A DNA stretch of 64,000 nucleotides from Myxosarcina sp. GA_180221_E-2-1-MAG-40_15 (lineage in GTDB: Bacteria > Cyanobacteriota > Cyanobacteriia > Cyanobacteriales > Xenococcaceae): positions 40,571 through 104,570 of the forward strand of contig JAIMKV010000007.1 in NCBI GenBank assembly GCA_020692205.1, given 5' to 3'. The position numbers were made by a program, and so were the translations under genes. This document shows positions 18,034 through 27,552 of the stretch, in pieces. The stretch's first letter is position 1; every line of letters starts with the position of its first letter. The notes under the pieces were generated by a model that worked only from the letters and a program-made list of their open reading frames with translations, was not told the origin of the DNA and searched no databases.

Positions 18034-18942
18034 TTATATAGATTTGAGCCAGTCTAGTAGAAGTGAATTAAATGTTTCTGGATCTTCGTCATGAGGACAA
18101 TGCCCAGCATTTTCTAACTCGACTAATTTTAGCCGAGAATTCAGCGCTGCGATCGCCCGAGCCTGTTTAGGAGGTATCATTTTATCTTGTAGCCCCCAAA
18201 TCAACAACATAGGCACATTGATCTGGGGTAATAAATCTCTAACTGACTTGGCAAAACTAGCTTTTCTAATACTGCGAGATAAACGAAACAAAGTTTGTTC
18301 CGAACCCTCATCATAAGCAGGACTAGATAAAATTTCTACCAGTTCATCGGTTACAGCCTCTTGGTTAGGATACGCTATGGCTGCCCATTTACGAATTATC
18401 TTGGGTCTTCTTACCACCTTAAGCACATTTTTAATTAATAAGGGAGAAGCAAATAAGTTCTCAATCGTGGTAACTAAAGGACGAATCAGAGGCGGTAGTA
18501 TGTCTTCTCGTACCGATACATCTGGTAAACTGAGCATAACTAAACCCTTAACCATTCCAGGATAAGTAGCTGTGGTGTTGAGAGCAACTAACGAACCAAT
18601 GGAGTTACCGACTAAAATTACTGGCGTACCAATAAAAGTTTGCCAAAAATCATGGACTTGTTCTGTCCACAAAGCTGCACTATAATCTGTGTTTGCTTTG
18701 CGCGATCCGCCAAAACCTAGTAAATCTATAGCGTATACAGTATGTTTTTGAGCAATGACAGGTAAGTTATGGCGCCAATGTTCGATGCTGGCTCCAAAAC
18801 CATGAATAAAGATTATGGGAGGATATTCATTAGCGACCAAATTTGGGGGGGGTCTGAGATAACTATAACGAGTCTGCCATCCGCGCCAAACCCAGTCTCT
18901 TTGGTTACCAACACGCTCTTGCCAAGATTGATATATAGTCAA
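18034..18942 (-). CDS. Alpha/beta hydrolase
   Basis: A soluble alpha/beta-hydrolase-fold enzyme of 302 residues. The triad is complete: the nucleophile elbow VGNSIGS with Ser114, Asp253 (WGLQDKMIPP) and His281 (ENAGHCPHDEDP). The HGFGAS oxyanion loop is near 47. The cap region (about 145-225) resembles plastid and cyanobacterial pheophytinase-like hydrolases, but the substrate cannot be assigned. The only usable upstream start is a TTG at 18942, since no Met codon occurs until residue 130. It runs toward ndhO 39 bp downstream, a possible link to the photosynthetic apparatus. Confidence 0.85.
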   Translation of the reverse strand: MTIYQSWQERVGNQRDWVWRGWQTRYSYLRPPPNLVANEYPPIIFIHGFGASIEHWRHNLPVIAQKHTVYAIDLLGFGGSRKANTDYSAALWTEQVHDFWQTFIGTPVILVGNSIGSLVALNTTATYPGMVKGLVMLSLPDVSVREDILPPLIRPLVTTIENLFASPLLIKNVLKVVRRPKIIRKWAAIAYPNQEAVTDELVEILSSPAYDEGSEQTLFRLSRSIRKASFAKSVRDLLPQINVPMLLIWGLQDKMIPPKQARAIAALNSRLKLVELENAGHCPHDEDPETFNSLLLDWLKSI

Positions 18943-19153
18943 ATTACTTACTTAAAAAATATTTACAAGATATACTTGGGTGATTCAAAGTGTATCTATT
19001 GCTAGATTGAAGATAAACTAAAGTCAAAGATAAAATTAACTTAATATTCTATTAATAGCAAGATCGGTAAAATAGGAGATGATACGAGTTTTTATCATCA
19101 ATAATTTTTAGTTCAGATTATTACTAACATCAAAGGAAAGACAAAATACGCCT

Positions 19154-19690
19154 GTGAGAGATAGAAGACGCAGTAACAATAGTCGCGATCTAACCAAAAC
19201 TAACGAAAGAATTCGCTTCCCCGAAATTCGTGTTATCGACTCCGAAGGTGAGCAACTAGGGATTATCACCCCGAAAGAGGCTCTAACTAGAGCGCAAGAA
19301 AAAGGCTTGGATTTGGTCTTAGTTAGCGAAACCGCCAAACCCCCTGTCTGTAAGATTATGGACTACGGGAAATACAAATACGAGCAAGATAAAAAACTAA
19401 AAGAAGCTAAGAAAAAGCAGCACAACGCTGACGTTAAAGAAGTGAAGATGCGTTATAAAATTGAAGAGCATGACTATAATGTGCGCGTCAAAAATGCTCA
19501 GCGCTTCCTTAAATCAGGAGATAAGGTTAAGGCAACAATTAGTTTCCGTGGTCGAGAAATTCAGCACTCTAGGTTGGCGGAAGATTTGCTGCGTCGTATG
19601 GCAAAAGACTTGGAAGAGTATGCTGAAGTACAGCAGTTTCCTAAAAGAGAAGGTCGCAATATGATGATGATGCTATCACCTAAAAAATAG
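19154..19690 (+). CDS. infC: Translation initiation factor IF-3
   Basis: Binds the 30S subunit, prevents premature 50S joining and proofreads start codon and initiator tRNA. It has a typical N-domain ([20 protein letters not shown]), a lysine-rich linker (near 75-90) and a C-domain ([20 protein letters not shown]). The first conventional start is GTG at 19154. In my recollection, however, cyanobacterial IF-3 begins M-P-V, which would place the start on ACG at 19148, two codons earlier. The AAGGAA element (19133-19138) is about 10 nt from ACG but 16 nt from GTG. A rare start would fit the known IF-3 autoregulation. The gene is monocistronic with a strong terminator. Confidence 0.93.
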   Translation: MRDRRRSNNSRDLTKTNERIRFPEIRVIDSEGEQLGIITPKEALTRAQEKGLDLVLVSETAKPPVCKIMDYGKYKYEQDKKLKEAKKKQHNADVKEVKMRYKIEEHDYNVRVKNAQRFLKSGDKVKATISFRGREIQHSRLAEDLLRRMAKDLEEYAEVQQFPKREGRNMMMMLSPKK

Positions 19691-19782
19691 TTTAAGTTTT
19701 GGTACAGATTTAAAGAATTGATTTTGGCTTTAAGTGATGAGCTTGGTTAAGGTGAAAGTCAGCAAAAGTTTTCAAACCAGAT

Positions 19783-19812
19783 AGAGAAGTGCAGGTTGCG
19801 CTTCTCTTTTTG
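19783..19812 (+). terminator. Intrinsic terminator of infC
   Basis: A 10-bp stem (19783-19792 with 19798-19807, one G-T pair) has a 5-nt loop and is followed by TTTTTG. It is a strong terminator about 95 nt after the stop. Confidence 0.85.
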
Positions 19813-19845
19813 TATTTTGATTCGATTTGGCTCACAATTGAGCGA

Positions 19846-20052
19846 TTAACTCTGATTAGCTTTAGTATCTTGAACCGCAATCCAAAAGAGAATTACCGTT
19901 AAAGGAATGCTAGCAGCCAAAATCAGACCAGTCACCATGCTACCTAACTCTGGATTGCCAGAAGCTAGTTCAAAAACTGAACCCACTGCTGCGATCGCAC
20001 TAATGCAACACAACAGCAAGCACACACCACTCTTAGGTGTCATTGAAATCAT
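19846..20052 (-). CDS. Small two-helix membrane protein
   Basis: 68 residues with two hydrophobic helices (about 9-28 and 36-59) joined by a short acidic turn (ELASGNPELG). The ATG at 20052 is preceded by GGGGAG at 8-nt spacing, a good ribosome binding site that favours this start over the internal Met at codon 4. I do not recognise the family. It lies 38 bp downstream of def on the same strand and could be cotranscribed with it. Confidence 0.6.
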   Translation of the reverse strand: MISMTPKSGVCLLLCCISAIAAVGSVFELASGNPELGSMVTGLILAASIPLTVILFWIAVQDTKANQS

Positions 20053-20090
20053 TTAATTAACTCCCCTGATTGTCAGCCGACTTGATTGAT

Positions 20091-20657
20091 TTACTTTTTG
20101 ATTGGCTTGACTGCGCTAACAGCAAAACCTCTTTTGTTCAACTCTTCATTAAGAGCCAGGTTATTTTCAACTCGGTCTACAAACATTACACCATTGAGGT
20201 GATCCATTTCATGCTGAATCGCACGGGACAGTAAACCATTAGCTTTTAGTTTACAGGGTTTACCTAATTCATTCTTATAAGATACTTCAATCGTCTCAGG
20301 ACGAGTTACTTCTAAATAAACTCCAGGAATACTCAAGCACCCTTCTTCGGAGTTACAAAGGTCGTTACTAGACTTGACGATTTTAGGGTTAATCAAAACC
20401 AGGGGAGGCTTGTCAGGCTGATCTAAAGCAAGATCAATGACGATAAGCTGCTTATGGATACCTACTTGGGGTGCTGCTAAACCGATCCCATCAGCACTAT
20501 ACATAGTTTGCAGCATTTGTGCGATCGTTTGACGGAGTTGATCGTCTACTTTAGCAATACGTTTAGCCGGTTGGCGTAAAACCCGATCGCCCAGATAGTG
20601 AATATTTAACGGCGGTTGTGCTAATTTTTTCTTTTCTACTGCTACAACAGTGGTCAT
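20091..20657 (-). CDS. def: Peptide deformylase
   Basis: Removes the formyl group from nascent N-terminal methionine and is an Fe2+/Ni2+ enzyme acting at the ribosome exit. All three motifs are present: GIGLAAPQVG (motif I), EGCLSIPG (motif II, metal Cys) and HEMDH (motif III, metal His residues and catalytic Glu). The frame extends upstream to 20765, but the extra 36 residues lack family features, so I start at MTTVVAVEKK (20657), giving 188 residues. A small membrane-protein gene follows 38 bp downstream. The speA gene is divergent. Confidence 0.94.
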   Translation of the reverse strand: MTTVVAVEKKKLAQPPLNIHYLGDRVLRQPAKRIAKVDDQLRQTIAQMLQTMYSADGIGLAAPQVGIHKQLIVIDLALDQPDKPPLVLINPKIVKSSNDLCNSEEGCLSIPGVYLEVTRPETIEVSYKNELGKPCKLKANGLLSRAIQHEMDHLNGVMFVDRVENNLALNEELNKRGFAVSAVKPIKK

Positions 20658-20876
20658 ATTATCCGATAGCGCAATTTCAATTGTTCTTAATTTATATTTT
20701 ATCGCTAAAAACCAAAAGCTAATTGAAGAGCAGCGATCGCACAGTGATTTTTGGCAATAACGCAATAACTTAGATGCAGGATATTTTTGTAGTGTACTAA
20801 GCTACAAAAATAATTAATTAAACGCAGTCACTATAATGTTTAATGTTTGTGAAAATAGCGTTGTAATTTATCTTTG

Positions 20877-22868
20877 ATGGTCGATAGCCAGTCTAAATTT
20901 AGTCAGCCGAAACAGCCTCAGAATGCTGTAGTCAAATCTTCTTTAGTATCCGACAGTAATAATAATTGGACAGTTGCGGACAGTGCCAAACTTTACAATA
21001 TCGAAGGTTGGGGCGAACCTTATTTTGCGATTAATGAAGCAGGTAACGTCACAGTTTCGCCTCAAGGTACAGAGGGTAAAGCTTTTGATTTGGTAGAGTT
21101 GATTGAATCTCTCAAACAGCGCAACATTAGCTTACCTCTTTTAATTCGGTTTCCCGATATTCTGGTTGATCGGATGGCAAGGCTGCATAGCTGTATGGCA
21201 CAGGCGATCGCCCGCTATAGTTATTTAGGGCAATATCAGGGAGTTTTTCCGATCAAGTGCAATCAAAATCGCCATCTGATTGAAGCTTTAGTCCAGCATG
21301 GCAAACAATATCAGTTTGGCTTGGAAGCAGGATCTAAACCTGAATTAATTATTGCTTTGGCTAGTTTGTCATCATCACAAGCCCAAGAACCTTTATTAAT
21401 GTGCAATGGTTATAAAGATCGCGAATACATGGAGACTGCTATACTAGCAGCCAAACTGGGACAAAAACCAATTATTGTCCTCGAACAGCCGCAAGAATTA
21501 GAGTTAGTGCTAACTATTAGTCAAGAGTTAAATATCCAGCCGATCTTGGGGGTACGTGCCAAACTAAACCATAAGGGAATTGGCAGGTGGGGAAATTCCA
21601 CAGGCGATCGCGCTAAGTTCGGTTTAACCGTTGCCGAGATTTTACAGATAGTACGTCGCTTAGCAACGGTGGGCAAATTGGACTGTTTACAACTATTACA
21701 TTTTCATATTGGTTCACAAATTTCTGCCATTGGAGTAATCAAAAACGCGATCCGCGAAGCTAGCCAAATCTATGTACAGCTAGTAAAGTTAGGTGCTAAT
21801 ATGCAGTACTTCAATGTGGGAGGAGGATTGGCAGTTGACTATGACGGTTCAAAAACTAACCTTCCTGCCTCAAAAAACTACAATATGCAGAATTATGCCA
21901 ACGATATTGTGGCACAGGTAAAAGATGCTTGCGATCAAAGTAAAGTAGCACATCCTACTTTAATCACTGAAAGCGGCAGGGCGATCGCTGCTCATCAATC
22001 GGTATTAGTGTTTGATGTTTTAAGTACCAGCGATGGATCTTGTCCTGATGTGGGTTTACCCCAAGCAGATATACCTTTGGTAATTCAAAATTTTTGGGAA
22101 ACCTATGAGGCAATTAACCCAGATAATCTCCAAGAGAGCTATCATGATGCGATTGAGTTTAAACAAGAAGCTTTGAGTTTATTTAACTTAGGCTATCTCA
22201 GTTTAGTTGAAAGAGCCAAAGCCGAGGAGCTATATTGGGCTTGCTGTCACAAGATTTTAGCCATGATTAAAACTGGCGATCGTGTCGCCGACGAATTAGC
22301 CGACTTGTCTCAGATTATGGCATCTACTTATCATGTCAACTTATCAATTTTTCGTTCTGTTCCTGATACCTGGGCAATCGAGCAGCTTTTTCCTATTATG
22401 CCAATTCATCATCTCGATCAAAAGCCTACCGTGAACGGTATTTTGGCCGATATTACCTGTGATAGTGATGGCAAGATTGATCGATTTATTAATTCCAAGG
22501 AAACTAAAAATACTTTAGAGCTTCATGCCCTAGATCGTACCTGGCGATCGCCGTTGGACTACTATCTAGGAATGTTTTTAGTCGGCGCATATCAAGAGAT
22601 CATGGGCAATTTACACAACTTATTTGGCGATACTAATGTAGTGCATATTAAAGTTACTCCCGCAGGCTATCAGGTTGAATCAGTGGTGCGGGGAGATACG
22701 ATTGAAGAAGTCCTCAGCTATGTCGAGTATGACAGCAAGGACTTACTGGAAACTATGCGTCGTCGTACCGAAACTGCTTTGCAAAATCAAACAATAACTT
22801 TGGCAGAAGCTCAAAAATTACTGCAAAATTATGCGAGTACTCTCAACAGCTATACCTATTTAAGGTAG
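20877..22868 (+). CDS. speA: Biosynthetic arginine decarboxylase
   Basis: Converts arginine to agmatine with PLP, the first step of polyamine synthesis and an arginine catabolic route in cyanobacteria. The 663 residues match the long SpeA type (fold III, alanine-racemase-like barrel). The PLP lysine lies in GVFPIKCNQN near residue 122, LLHFHIGSQIS lies near 280, and the CDS motif DITCDSDGKID lies near 525. A TTG immediately precedes the ATG and is unlikely to be used. The gene is monocistronic and divergent from def. A palindrome lies 25 nt downstream. Confidence 0.95.
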   Translation: MVDSQSKFSQPKQPQNAVVKSSLVSDSNNNWTVADSAKLYNIEGWGEPYFAINEAGNVTVSPQGTEGKAFDLVELIESLKQRNISLPLLIRFPDILVDRMARLHSCMAQAIARYSYLGQYQGVFPIKCNQNRHLIEALVQHGKQYQFGLEAGSKPELIIALASLSSSQAQEPLLMCNGYKDREYMETAILAAKLGQKPIIVLEQPQELELVLTISQELNIQPILGVRAKLNHKGIGRWGNSTGDRAKFGLTVAEILQIVRRLATVGKLDCLQLLHFHIGSQISAIGVIKNAIREASQIYVQLVKLGANMQYFNVGGGLAVDYDGSKTNLPASKNYNMQNYANDIVAQVKDACDQSKVAHPTLITESGRAIAAHQSVLVFDVLSTSDGSCPDVGLPQADIPLVIQNFWETYEAINPDNLQESYHDAIEFKQEALSLFNLGYLSLVERAKAEELYWACCHKILAMIKTGDRVADELADLSQIMASTYHVNLSIFRSVPDTWAIEQLFPIMPIHHLDQKPTVNGILADITCDSDGKIDRFINSKETKNTLELHALDRTWRSPLDYYLGMFLVGAYQEIMGNLHNLFGDTNVVHIKVTPAGYQVESVVRGDTIEEVLSYVEYDSKDLLETMRRRTETALQNQTITLAEAQKLLQNYASTLNSYTYLR

Positions 22869-22892
22869 ATTGAGCAAAGAGCGATCGCAACC

Positions 22893-22917
22893 CTTCAAAA
22901 GTATAATACTTTTGAAG
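22893..22917 (+). terminator. Palindrome downstream of speA
   Basis: Exact 12-bp arms around a single A (CTTCAAAAGTAT-A-ATACTTTTGAAG), 25 nt after the stop. There is no following T run, so the terminator function is only likely from position. Confidence 0.45.
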
Positions 22918-22965
22918 TTCATTTGCTGATGTTAATTTGAGAGTAACATATCAAGTAGAAATTAG

Positions 22966-23166
22966 AGATATTTTTGGGATACTGAAATAAGCGAGTTAAT
23001 CAAGTATTTTTGTAGGGTCAATTTATTTTTAAGCGATCGCAATATTAGACTTTGGGATACTCAAGCAGGAGAGTTACCTCTGGTGAATAACCTCTGTGGT
23101 CATAAGTATCTATCAACTGGCGATCGCAGTTACAGCCAAGATAATTTTGTTTGTCCTATTGAGTAG
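22966..23166 (+). pseudogene. WD40-repeat protein remnant
   Basis: A plus-strand frame free of stops from 22966 to TAG at 23164-23166 has no start codon. It reads WDTEISELIKYF, then LFLSDRNIRLWDTQAGELPL, then NNLCGHKYLSTGDRS. The SDxxIRLWDTxxGELxxxxxGH pattern is a WD40 blade, with part of a second blade before it. The spacing is too short for two full blades, so the fragment carries an internal deletion. No intact WD40 gene remains nearby. Confidence 0.55.
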
Positions 23167-23258
23167 GCGATCGCGAACAGGAAAAACGGTTTTAAGAGCG
23201 AATTATTAGATTGTGGTGGGCAATGCCCACCCGAGGGATTATTGCTAAAATTTTTGAC

Positions 23259-24149
23259 CTAATCTCCAACATTAAATAAATTAGAGACTGCCTGGGCTAT
23301 ATTTTCTTGTTTAAGCAATGATTCGCCAATTAATACTGCTTTTGCTCCTGCTTCTTGAACAATGTTTAGGTCTTCTGGGGTATGCAAACCAGATTCGCTG
23401 ACTACCAAAATCTGTTTTTGGCTTAACTCTTCTTTTCTGGCAGCTAAAAGATCACAGGTAGTCTGCAAGTTAACTGAAAAATCAAATAAATTACGGTTAT
23501 TAATACCCACTAGCTCAACACCTTCTATTGCTAGCACGCGGTCTAATTCTTCCAGGGTATGTACTTCAATTAAAGGAGTCATACCTAGAGCTTTGGTAAT
23601 TTTAATAAAATAGTTGAGATCTTTGTCTTCTAAGATTGCAGCGATTAATAATACCGCATCTGCACCTTGAGCGCGGGCAAAATAAATTTGATAGGGATAG
23701 ATAATAAACTCTTTGCATAACAAAGGTAAATCTACTGCTTGTCTGATTAAACTAAGATTATTAAAGCTTCCTTGAAAGAACTTCTCATCGGTTAAGACAG
23801 ATAGACAGGTTGCATTAGCCTGTTCATAAGCAAGAGCGATCGCTACTGGATTAAAGTCGGCTTTAATTACTCCCTTAGAAGGCGAAGCTTTCTTAACTTC
23901 AGCAATCAAAGCAGGATTAGTTTTACCGTTGCGTAAAGCAGCCAAAAAGTCTTGGGGAGGTGCAACATCCTCTACTTGCTGCCGTAGTTTTAATAAAGGC
24001 AAGCGATCGCGCATCCGCTCAACTTCTACTTCTTTATGCCAGACAATTTCCTCTAAAATATTGTTTGGCTCACAATTAGGGATTTTTGAGCGGTATTCTA
24101 CTTCTGCCGAATTAACTTTAGGATTAGGATTTCTACGTCTAATTTGCAT
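23259..24149 (-). CDS. trpC: Indole-3-glycerol phosphate synthase
   Basis: Converts CdRP to indole-3-glycerol phosphate in tryptophan synthesis. The barrel motifs are present: [14 protein letters not shown] (catalytic Lys, near residue 82), [21 protein letters not shown] and LIGESLLKQ. The cyanobacterial N-terminal extension starts [11 protein letters not shown], so I take the ATG at 24149 rather than the longer frame to 24185, giving 296 residues. It is the last of three leftward amino-acid genes (hisC, an aminotransferase, trpC) with short gaps. It is not fused to other trp genes. Confidence 0.94.
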   Translation of the reverse strand: MQIRRRNPNPKVNSAEVEYRSKIPNCEPNNILEEIVWHKEVEVERMRDRLPLLKLRQQVEDVAPPQDFLAALRNGKTNPALIAEVKKASPSKGVIKADFNPVAIALAYEQANATCLSVLTDEKFFQGSFNNLSLIRQAVDLPLLCKEFIIYPYQIYFARAQGADAVLLIAAILEDKDLNYFIKITKALGMTPLIEVHTLEELDRVLAIEGVELVGINNRNLFDFSVNLQTTCDLLAARKEELSQKQILVVSESGLHTPEDLNIVQEAGAKAVLIGESLLKQENIAQAVSNLFNVGD

Positions 24150-24188
24150 TATAAATTTTAATGAAATGAATATATTATTTACCAAAAA

Positions 24189-24210
24189 AGCTAATAGCTA
24201 ATAGCTAGGG
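24189..24210. repeat. AGCTAAT heptamer repeat
   Basis: Tandem AGCTAAT units (AGCTAATAGCTAATAGCTAG). Similar tracts occur at 25494-25514 and 2993-3003. Two of the three sit at the 3' side of minus-strand amino-acid genes. Confidence 0.55.
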
Positions 24211-24219
24211 CAAAACCCT

Positions 24220-25404
24220 TTACTGATAACTAATCCCCGCTTGTCTAAACCGCCTTAGCACTTCTCCCAGGCGATCGCAATCGGCAATCAGACTAATTCT
24301 GACGTAACCTTCCCCTGCCTCACCAAAGGCATTTCCAGGAGTGATTACCACTCCAGTTTGCTGTAGAACATCTAGAGCGAATTCCGTTGAACCTTGTCCT
24401 GGAGGAGTTTTAATCCAGAGATACATCGTTGCTTTAGAAGGTGAAATCTTCCAGCCGAGTTTTCCCAATCCCTCAATCAAAAAATCTCTTCTAGTACTAT
24501 AGCGTTGCTGCACATCTTGAATATATTCATCTGGCAACTGTAAAGCGGTTTCGGCTGCCTTTTGGATCGCCGAAAAAATACCGTAGTCCAAATTAGTTTT
24601 AAGCGTCCGCAATCCCTGAATTACGTCTGAGTTGCCCACCACGAAACCCACGCGCCAACCAGCCATATTATAAGTTTTTGATAGAGTATGAAACTCAATG
24701 CCAATTTCTTTTGCCCCTGGTATTTCTAGCAAAGATGTTGGTTGATAACCATCGAAGGCTAATTCCGCATAGCAAAGATCGTGGACTAATAATATTTCAT
24801 AGTGACGGGCAAACTTAACTACTTCTTCGTAAAATTCACGTGGTGCAGTAGCGGTAGTCGGATTATTGGGATAATTAAAATAAAGAATTTTGGCTTGCTT
24901 TGCCACAGCTTCGGGAATCGTACTCAGGTCAATTAACCAGTTTTGTTCTGCCGTAAGATGTATCGGGTGAATTTTTGCTCCTGCGATCAATGGTCCTCGA
25001 AAATGAGCAGGATAAGAAGGAGTGGGAACTAAAACAACATCTCCTGGATTTACATAGGCTAAAGCCAAATGCCCCAAACCCTCTTTAGAGCCGATTAAAG
25101 GTAAAGCTTCGCTATCAGGATTTAGTTCAACTCCATAACATCTTTGATACCAAGTCGTAATTGCCTGACGAAAACTCGCTGTCCCCTCAAAAGGTGGATA
25201 ACCATGATTATGGGGATTTTGGAGAGCGGCGATCGCAGCATCAATCACTGGTTGAGGTGCAGCACCATCAGGATTACCCATTCCCAAATCAATTAAGTCC
25301 AGTCCTTGTTCTCTGGCACGGACTTTTAATTCGTCTAAACGAGCAAATACGTAAGGAGGCAGGGCATCTAAACGCTCGGCACGACTAATCCAATCTAAAC
25401 TCAT
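24220..25404 (-). CDS. Class I/II PLP aminotransferase, AlaC/aspartate-type
   Basis: A fold-type I aminotransferase of 394 residues. DLGMGNPDGAAPQ near 40, PLIGSKEGLGHL near 106, YFNYPNNPTTATA near 172 and the PLP lysine in TLSKTYNMAGWRVGF near 240 match the AlaC/YfdZ group. Cyanobacterial members of this group are often annotated as aspartate aminotransferase or LL-diaminopimelate aminotransferase. The substrate is not decided by sequence. It lies between hisC and trpC on the same strand (gaps of 112 and 70 bp), consistent with amino-acid metabolism. Confidence 0.88.
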   Translation of the reverse strand: MSLDWISRAERLDALPPYVFARLDELKVRAREQGLDLIDLGMGNPDGAAPQPVIDAAIAALQNPHNHGYPPFEGTASFRQAITTWYQRCYGVELNPDSEALPLIGSKEGLGHLALAYVNPGDVVLVPTPSYPAHFRGPLIAGAKIHPIHLTAEQNWLIDLSTIPEAVAKQAKILYFNYPNNPTTATAPREFYEEVVKFARHYEILLVHDLCYAELAFDGYQPTSLLEIPGAKEIGIEFHTLSKTYNMAGWRVGFVVGNSDVIQGLRTLKTNLDYGIFSAIQKAAETALQLPDEYIQDVQQRYSTRRDFLIEGLGKLGWKISPSKATMYLWIKTPPGQGSTEFALDVLQQTGVVITPGNAFGEAGEGYVRISLIADCDRLGEVLRRFRQAGISYQ

Positions 25405-25493
25405 ATCTACAGCTAACGGTTGATGTAGCTTCTTATTCTCTCATCTCGTTCCGTAATTGTGTCAATAATAATTTATGAAGTTTGAAGTTTGAA

Positions 25494-25514
25494 TAGCTAA
25501 AAGCTAATAGCTAG
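25494..25514. repeat. AGCTAAT-type heptamer repeat downstream of hisC
   Basis: TAGCTAAAAGCTAATAGCTA plus one base, next to two GAAGTTT heptamers at 25478-25491. It is the same short repeat type as at 24189-24210. Confidence 0.5.
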
Positions 25515-25516
25515 AG

Positions 25517-26644
25517 TCAACTTTGCACAGCAGCTAACCTAGTTATGGTATGGTTGTTTTCTTCGGGAGTACCGATGGTAATGCGTAAACCACCTCCTGT
25601 ATGACGAATTAGAGTTCCTGCTGCTTTGAGATTTTTAGTGATGTCTGCCAAAGCTTCCTCCTGCCGCTCATTGCTGATATTTTTAAGGCGGAGATAGAGA
25701 AAGTTAGCCTGACTTGGCCATACTTCAAACGCACCGTTTGCTTGAAGAATTGGATAAATTCGCTCTCTTTCTTCTATGGTTTGGTTAACTAACGGGAACA
25801 GTAACTGACGTTGCTGTAAGGCTATCTTGGCTGCTATCTGTGAAAAACTGGGCAGGTTATAAGGTAACCGGACTTTCTCTAATACTTTAATTAGCTCGGG
25901 ATTAGCGATCGCATATCCAACACGATGGGTTGCTAGTCTGAAGGCTTTGGAGAAGGTACGTAATACAATCCAGTTGCTGCGCTGGGCTAACTCGCTGACG
26001 ACAGAGGTTTGACTAAACTCAAAATAAGCTTCGTCTACTATGACCAAAATATCCTCGGGTAAACTTTTGAGCCAGTCTAATTCTTGAGTTCTCAAAGCGT
26101 TTCCTGTCGGAGAATTAGGATGTACCACAAACACTACCCGCACTGGGGGATTATTGGTTTGCTCAATTGCTTGCTGGGCAGCATCTAAGTTTAAGACAAA
26201 ATCTTTTTGTCTGGAAACGGTGACAATAGGAATCCCCAAAGTCTTAGCCAAAATGCCATACATGGAAAAAGTGGGAGTTGCCACTAGAATTGAACCCTCT
26301 GCGCCCAAGCAAGTAGCGATTAACAGTGAACGAATTAGTTCATCTGAACCATTGCCTACAGAGATATTGGCAGTACTAAAATTATCGTTTAATTTTGCCG
26401 ACTCCGTGACATATTCGGCGATCGCGCTTTTTAACTCATAATGACTACTATCAGGATAGCGGTTGGCTTCTATCTCCTGTTGATATGCCCACGCCAGCTT
26501 AGATTTGATTTCTGGGGGCAAGTCCAAAGGACTTTCATTAGTATCTAGGCGATCAACTATAGTGACGCTTTCGCCTCCTGGGTGTGGGGTATAGGCAGCT
26601 AGTTGGGCTAATTCAGAACGGATAAAAGAAAGGCGATCGCTCAT
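25517..26644 (-). CDS. hisC: Histidinol-phosphate aminotransferase
   Basis: Transaminates imidazole acetol phosphate to histidinol phosphate, a PLP enzyme. The 375 residues carry the family pattern: [12 protein letters not shown] near the N-terminus, [11 protein letters not shown] near 98, [13 protein letters not shown] near 172, [10 protein letters not shown] near 200 and the PLP lysine in [18 protein letters not shown] near 228. It is the first gene of a leftward cluster with an aminotransferase and trpC, and is divergent from chlM. Confidence 0.92.
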   Translation of the reverse strand: MSDRLSFIRSELAQLAAYTPHPGGESVTIVDRLDTNESPLDLPPEIKSKLAWAYQQEIEANRYPDSSHYELKSAIAEYVTESAKLNDNFSTANISVGNGSDELIRSLLIATCLGAEGSILVATPTFSMYGILAKTLGIPIVTVSRQKDFVLNLDAAQQAIEQTNNPPVRVVFVVHPNSPTGNALRTQELDWLKSLPEDILVIVDEAYFEFSQTSVVSELAQRSNWIVLRTFSKAFRLATHRVGYAIANPELIKVLEKVRLPYNLPSFSQIAAKIALQQRQLLFPLVNQTIEERERIYPILQANGAFEVWPSQANFLYLRLKNISNERQEEALADITKNLKAAGTLIRHTGGGLRITIGTPEENNHTITRLAAVQS

Positions 26645-26810
26645 GTTGTTAATCGAGGAAGATGAAGAGATAAATTATCAGGATGTATTCAGTCGTCTAA
26701 ATTTAGAGAATTAGTTTAACTTTAGATCCTCAAACTACTCTACGTTTAATATACCTGAGGGGAGTAAGCAAGATACAATACTGAATCAAGACAAATATTT
26801 AAGTTAATTG

Positions 26811-27530
26811 ATGAAAACAACGGATAAAACCAAAACGAACGATAAAGTAATCGTTAGAGATTATTTTAACCAAAAAGGCTTTGATCGCTGGCGCAGGATC
26901 TACGGCGAAACAGATGACGTTAATAAGGTACAAAAGAAAATTCGTCAGGGACATCAACAAACTATTGATACTGTAGTTGGCTGGTTGAAAGATGATGGCA
27001 ACTTAACAGATTTGAAAATTTGTGATGCGGGGTGCGGTGTAGGTAGTTTAAGTATTCCTTTAGCTGAGGCGGGAGCGACAGTTTGCGCGAGTGATATCTC
27101 TGCCAAGATGGTTAAAGAAGCGCGGGAAAGAGCCGAATTAGCACTAGGTGATACTAGCAGGCTTGATTTCACGGTTAAAGATTTAGAAGCCTTAACTGGT
27201 AAATATGACACGGTAATTTGTTTAGATGTTCTAATTCATTACCCGACAGAAGATGCAGCCAAAATGATTGCGCATTTAGCATCTTTGAGTGAATCTCGTT
27301 TAATTCTTAGTTTTGCTCCAAAAACTTATTTATTATTTATCTTAAAAAAAATTGGCGAATTTTTTCCTGGCCCTTCTAAAACTACTAGAGCATATCAACA
27401 CAAGGAAGCAAAAATTATCGCTATTTTAAAAGATAGTGGTTTCGAGATTAAACGCACGGGAATGACTAGCGTGAGCTTTTATTATTCGAGAATAATTGAA
27501 GCGGTTAGGACAGTAACCAGTAATCAGTAA
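26811..27530 (+). CDS. chlM: Magnesium-protoporphyrin IX methyltransferase
   Basis: Methylates Mg-protoporphyrin IX with AdoMet in chlorophyll synthesis, at the membrane surface. The 239-residue Rossmann methyltransferase has motif I CDAGCGVGSLSIPLAEAGA near 62, VICLDVLIHYP near 138, and the ChlM N-terminus with VRDYFNQKGFDRWRRIYGE. A TTG precedes the ATG and is ignored. The last seven sense codons (RTVTSNQ) and the stop come from a CAGTAAC/CAGTAAT heptamer repeat, so the C-terminus has been rewritten by repeat growth. Confidence 0.95.
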   Translation: MKTTDKTKTNDKVIVRDYFNQKGFDRWRRIYGETDDVNKVQKKIRQGHQQTIDTVVGWLKDDGNLTDLKICDAGCGVGSLSIPLAEAGATVCASDISAKMVKEARERAELALGDTSRLDFTVKDLEALTGKYDTVICLDVLIHYPTEDAAKMIAHLASLSESRLILSFAPKTYLLFILKKIGEFFPGPSKTTRAYQHKEAKIIAILKDSGFEIKRTGMTSVSFYYSRIIEAVRTVTSNQ

Positions 27531-27531
27531 T
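27511..27531. repeat. Heptamer repeat at the chlM stop
   Basis: CAGTAAC-CAGTAAT-CAGTAAT, three heptamers, supplies the chlM C-terminal codons and its TAA. Similar AGTAATC units occur near 61486-61498. Confidence 0.65.
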
Positions 27532-27552
27532 CAATTGTTTAAATCAATTGAT
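27530..27552 (+). terminator. Hairpin after chlM
   Basis: ATCAATTG and CAATTGAT (8 bp) flank TTTAAAT immediately after the stop. There is no T run, so this is a weak candidate. Confidence 0.35.
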
